From: Lachnospiraceae bacterium
Lineage (GTDB): Bacteria > Bacillota > Clostridia > Lachnospirales > Lachnospiraceae
Length of the DNA: 14,696 nucleotides
Assembly: GCA_017444545.1 (NCBI GenBank)
Contig: JAFSWJ010000297.1
Span: 1-14,696, forward strand
Direction: 5' to 3'
This document shows, one piece after another, positions 14,410 through 14,696 of this stretch. The stretch's first letter is position 1, and each line of letters starts with the position of its first letter. The translations under genes were made by a program, and so were the position numbers. The notes beneath the pieces are model-generated. The model was not told the origin of the DNA. It saw nothing but the letters and a program-made list of their open reading frames with translations, and made no database searches.

Positions 14410-14696
14410 GCCCCGGCCTCATTTCTTTTTTCAAAACAGACTCCGCCGCCAAAGGCTGCAGCACCGCAGCCGCTGCATTTTTCACGGCAATTTGGAGTTA
14501 CTTTGCCGTCCTTTGCGTTCAGATATTCCTTTTTCAAAAACTCCTTTGAGACACCGACATTGATGAAATCCCAGGGAAAAGCTTCATCAAGGCTCCTTTC
14601 ACGAAGTGTATAAAAATCCCTGTCGATCCCGTTTTTTTCAAAAGCTTCACACCAGAGGTCATACCTGAAGCACTCCGACCAGGAATCAAAACGGCA
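14406..14696 (-). CDS. B12-binding radical SAM protein (TIGR03960 type), C-terminal part only
   Basis: The last 96 codons are in the window; the rest lies beyond the right edge. The visible end carries the family's C-terminal features: FDSWSECF, YTLRERSLDEAFPWDFINVGVSKEFL and a cysteine cluster TPNCREKCSGCGA, which may bind metal. The stop overlaps the DUF2344 start as ATGA. The catalytic radical SAM domain is not visible, so the call rests on the C-terminal signature and on the partner gene. Confidence 0.82.
   Translation of the reverse strand, partial: CRFDSWSECFRYDLWCEAFEKNGIDRDFYTLRERSLDEAFPWDFINVGVSKEFLKKEYLNAKDGKVTPNCREKCSGCGAAAFGGGVCFEKRNEAGA

Overview
The window looks like a chromosomal segment of a Gram-positive anaerobe of class Clostridia, most likely a Lachnospiraceae member. 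The grounds are the gene order rplU-prp-rpmA-obgE-yhbY-nadD-yqeK-rsfS, an L27 with the N-terminal extension removed by Prp, a LexA with Gram-positive type operators, strong AAGGAGG ribosome binding sites and the radical SAM/DUF2344 pair. The species cannot be named from the sequence. Every part of the window lies within 300 bases of a gene.

Region 1 (1-4717, + strand) is an accessory cluster for a ribosomally made, post-translationally modified peptide (RiPP). It holds two paralogous precursors with nitrile-hydratase-like leaders (NHLP) ending in Ala-Gly-Gly, the first cut by the window edge. They are followed by a B12-binding radical SAM maturase, a radical SAM/SPASM maturase and a CPBP-family membrane protease. 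A hairpin with a short U tract separates the precursors from the enzymes, which suggests abundant precursor and less enzyme. Both cores share a five-residue period with cysteine at every fifth position, the most distinctive observation in the window. No exporter is seen, so the cluster probably extends to the left.

Region 2 (4729-6079, - strand) is a tyrosine recombinase followed by a small DUF1294 membrane protein. It lies between the RiPP cluster and the core genes.

Region 3 (6210-10540, + strand) is a housekeeping block. A near-consensus promoter with a structured leader drives rplU, prp and rpmA (L21, the L27-processing protease, L27) up to a strong terminator. A double-hairpin intergenic element follows, then obgE, yhbY, nadD, yqeK and rsfS (ribosome assembly, NAD synthesis, Ap4A hydrolysis, ribosome silencing), tightly packed with two 4-base overlaps.

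Region 4 (10565-11801) is a divergent SOS module. lexA (+) faces a small membrane-anchored LysM protein (-) arranged like Bacillus yneA, an SOS cell-division inhibitor. Three LexA-box-like sites cover the LysM gene promoter, one of them filling its -35/-10 spacer, and a fourth lies at the likely lexA transcription start.

Region 5 (11924-14696, - strand) holds a PAS-GGDEF-EAL protein with a degenerate GGDEF and an intact EAL motif set, so it is probably a c-di-GMP phosphodiesterase. Upstream of it are a DUF2344 protein and the C-terminal end of its usual B12-binding radical SAM partner, cut by the right edge.
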